Source: Gloeophyllum trabeum ATCC 11539 | Lineage: Eukaryota; Basidiomycota; Agaricomycetes; Gloeophyllales; Gloeophyllaceae | DNA length: 55,242 nucleotides | NCBI RefSeq assembly: GCF_000344685.1 | Contig: NW_006920413.1 | Location: forward strand, 2,414,534-2,469,775 | Direction of reading: 5' to 3' | Shown: one piece after another, positions 53,880 through 55,242 of the stretch | Position numbering within the stretch: position 1 is the stretch's first letter | Layout of the letters: each line of letters starts with the position of its first letter | Program-made: the position numbers and the translations under genes | Notes under the pieces: generated by a model | Database searches by the model: none | The model's input: the letters and a program-made list of their open reading frames with translations, nothing else | What the model was told of the DNA's origin: nothing

Positions 53880-55242
53880 TTCTCGGCAATGGCGGACGGC
53901 ACTAAGGATGAGGGCCACAGCATACGCAACAACGTCAGCGCCGAGCGTGCATCAGGAAAACCCTCCTGAGCTAATTATGTACAGTTATTTGGCTTAGTTT
54001 ACGTGAGGTACTGTAAATCCACGTAAATCGACCCTACCGTGACCCGGGGTCAACGGTGGCTGATGGCCCAAGGTAGCGGGTAGAGCGCGAAAATTCTAAG
54101 TCCCACTGCATTAAAAGGTCCCGAGTAGTGCCAGATTCATGGTGAACACAAGCGGTATACTGTACATATTATTCTTACTAGATACAAAGGCTCTAAATAC
54201 GATAAATAGTGCTATTTGAGGAGGAGCACATAGGTCCTCGACGCGTCAGACGCGTTCTAATTACACGCCACGCGTCCTGGGGTCCCGAAATGAGTATCCC
54301 GACAAGGGCGCCAAAGCTCTCGGGGTTTGATGGGGAGAAGCGCTCGGGAACGCCGCGCGAAGCGGCGGCGGCTTGATGTGATTGTACGGAGGGCGTGACG
54401 TGCCCGTAAATCCATGCATCACGTGGCCGTAAATCATGTAAATCGGCGTAAATCCACCGAAATAAATGCTTTACGCTGCTTATGCCGCGCTTTCGCGCAC
54501 TTATGCTGTAAACTGAGTGCTTTTGCACCTGCGGGATGCCTCCCCGGCTCTTGGGGGCTAAACTGACTACATAGAACGATTTTTTGAGTACATTATCTGT
54601 AGTTACACGCATTTTGGTAATATACATCAACTTCTATCTACTGCAGGAGAGCAAAAGCACCCCCGGGGAGGTGCAGCACCGGGGAACGAGCGGGACAGGC
54701 GACGCGTCGACGCGTCGCGCGAGGCGTGGAAATATCCGGAAACCGCCGAGCGCCACCTGCCTAATAAGGAAGGAAAAGCGTAAAGCCAGCGGAATAAGTC
54801 TAATTATGTCTAATCCTGCCTAATCATGCAGGATTAGCTGCATTATGCAGTCGTATCTAATTAGACAAGTTAGGTTTGTCCCCTAGCTAATTAGACATAA
54901 TTATTGCCCATTAGACAGTATCCTGTCATATTAGACAGCAGTTGTGTTGCAATCACATCATATCATATCCCAGTATACCATGAGGAGTATTCAGATATAT
55001 ATTCACAAATGTAACTACAGACAGGCATGTAACTGCAATCTCTCATCCCTCATCAGCCTACAATATCACTTTCCCCCACAAGCAGGCTAAGGAAAGTTCC
55101 CAATGGCCAATCCAGGTAAGAGAAGGCATCAACATAGTACTTGTAAGGGAGATCATTTGGACATCAGAAGACACCTGCAACACACTACAGACCACCTTGA
55201 ATACAGACCCTAGTACAAAAGATATGGCCTCTGTACAGCATC
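53880..55242. repeat. Repeat-derived DNA with clustered short motifs
   Basis: GTAAATC-type words occur repeatedly at about 54011-54030 and 54405-54452. GTGCTTTTGC at 54517-54526 is inverted at 54651-54660. A 20-bp perfect palindrome (GCGACGCGTCGACGCGTCGC) lies at 54699-54718. TTAGACA words occur four times in one orientation at about 54857-54940 and twice inverted (TGTCTAA type) at 54797-54815. Such arrays resemble transposon subterminal regions. The open frame at 54193-54630 is probably not a gene. No termini or target duplication could be fixed. Confidence 0.45.

Noticed and set aside
54699..54718. 20-bp perfect palindrome as a regulatory site
   Set aside because: It is built from repeated ACGCGT words in repeat-derived DNA with no adjacent gene; kept only as part of the repeat description.
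1..55242. CRISPR arrays, operons or bacterial-type systems
   Set aside because: The genes contain spliceosomal introns and a nuclear tRNA intron; no regularly spaced repeat array of CRISPR form was seen.

Overview
The window reads as nuclear DNA of a filamentous basidiomycete, most likely an agaricomycete (possibly Polyporales; inferred from protein style, not proven). Genes are rich in 45-90 nt GT-AG introns. Recognisable families are an expanded Ste14-type methyltransferase paralogue, a Con-6 protein, basidiomycete BTB and F-box proteins and a TAP-like hydrolase. Mobile DNA is abundant and partly CpG-poor, as expected where cytosine methylation acts on repeats. All exon structures were inferred by eye from splice signals, reading phase and family resemblance; phase closes in every spliced model given.

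Layout: 1-477 is the end of a 0.5 kb inverted-repeat element whose sister copy lies at 50355-50878. At 0.8-7.7 kb is a host-gene block: an ICMT-like methyltransferase (-), a Con-6 protein (+), the dynactin subunit dynamitin (-), an intron-containing tRNA-Ser(GCT) (-) and an isoaspartyl peptidase/asparaginase (+). At 7.8-14.0 kb is a nested repeat pile: a decayed repeat family X is split by a hAT-like element with its 8-bp target duplication; that element carries an inverted copy of X, which itself holds an LTR; a PIF/Harbinger-like MITE sits in the outer X copy. At 15.6-28.8 kb are a BTB protein (+), a J-domain-like protein (-), casein kinase 2 alpha (-), a P5-type ATPase of the Ypk9/ATP13A2 type (+, 18 exons) and a secreted Ser/Ala-rich single-pass membrane protein (+).

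The main find is at 30013-39382. A 9354-bp unit (30021-39374) has imperfect 19-bp terminal inverted repeats, subterminal TGCAC repeats facing inward at both ends, and a perfect 8-bp flanking duplication (ACCATTAT). It contains a BTB gene (-), a DD34E integrase-core protein (+), a 2-oxoglutarate/Fe(II) dioxygenase of probable TET/JBP type (-), a GC-rich gene-like segment with a 120-bp in-frame tandem duplication, and a gene for a Cys/His-rich, Lys-rich basidiomycete protein of unknown role (+). The first three genes are packed head-to-head and tail-to-tail with 120-bp and 31-bp gaps. My reading is a DNA transposon mobilised by the integrase-like protein and carrying its own candidate DNA-base-oxidising enzyme. 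The boundaries are seen in the sequence; the roles are inference.

At 40.4-53 kb host genes resume: a secreted TAP-like alpha/beta hydrolase with a probable GC-AG intron (+), a large partly disordered conserved protein (-), an amidohydrolase-like protein (-) and an F-box protein (+). The last 2 kb is repeat-derived, with clustered GTAAATC and TTAGACA motifs.
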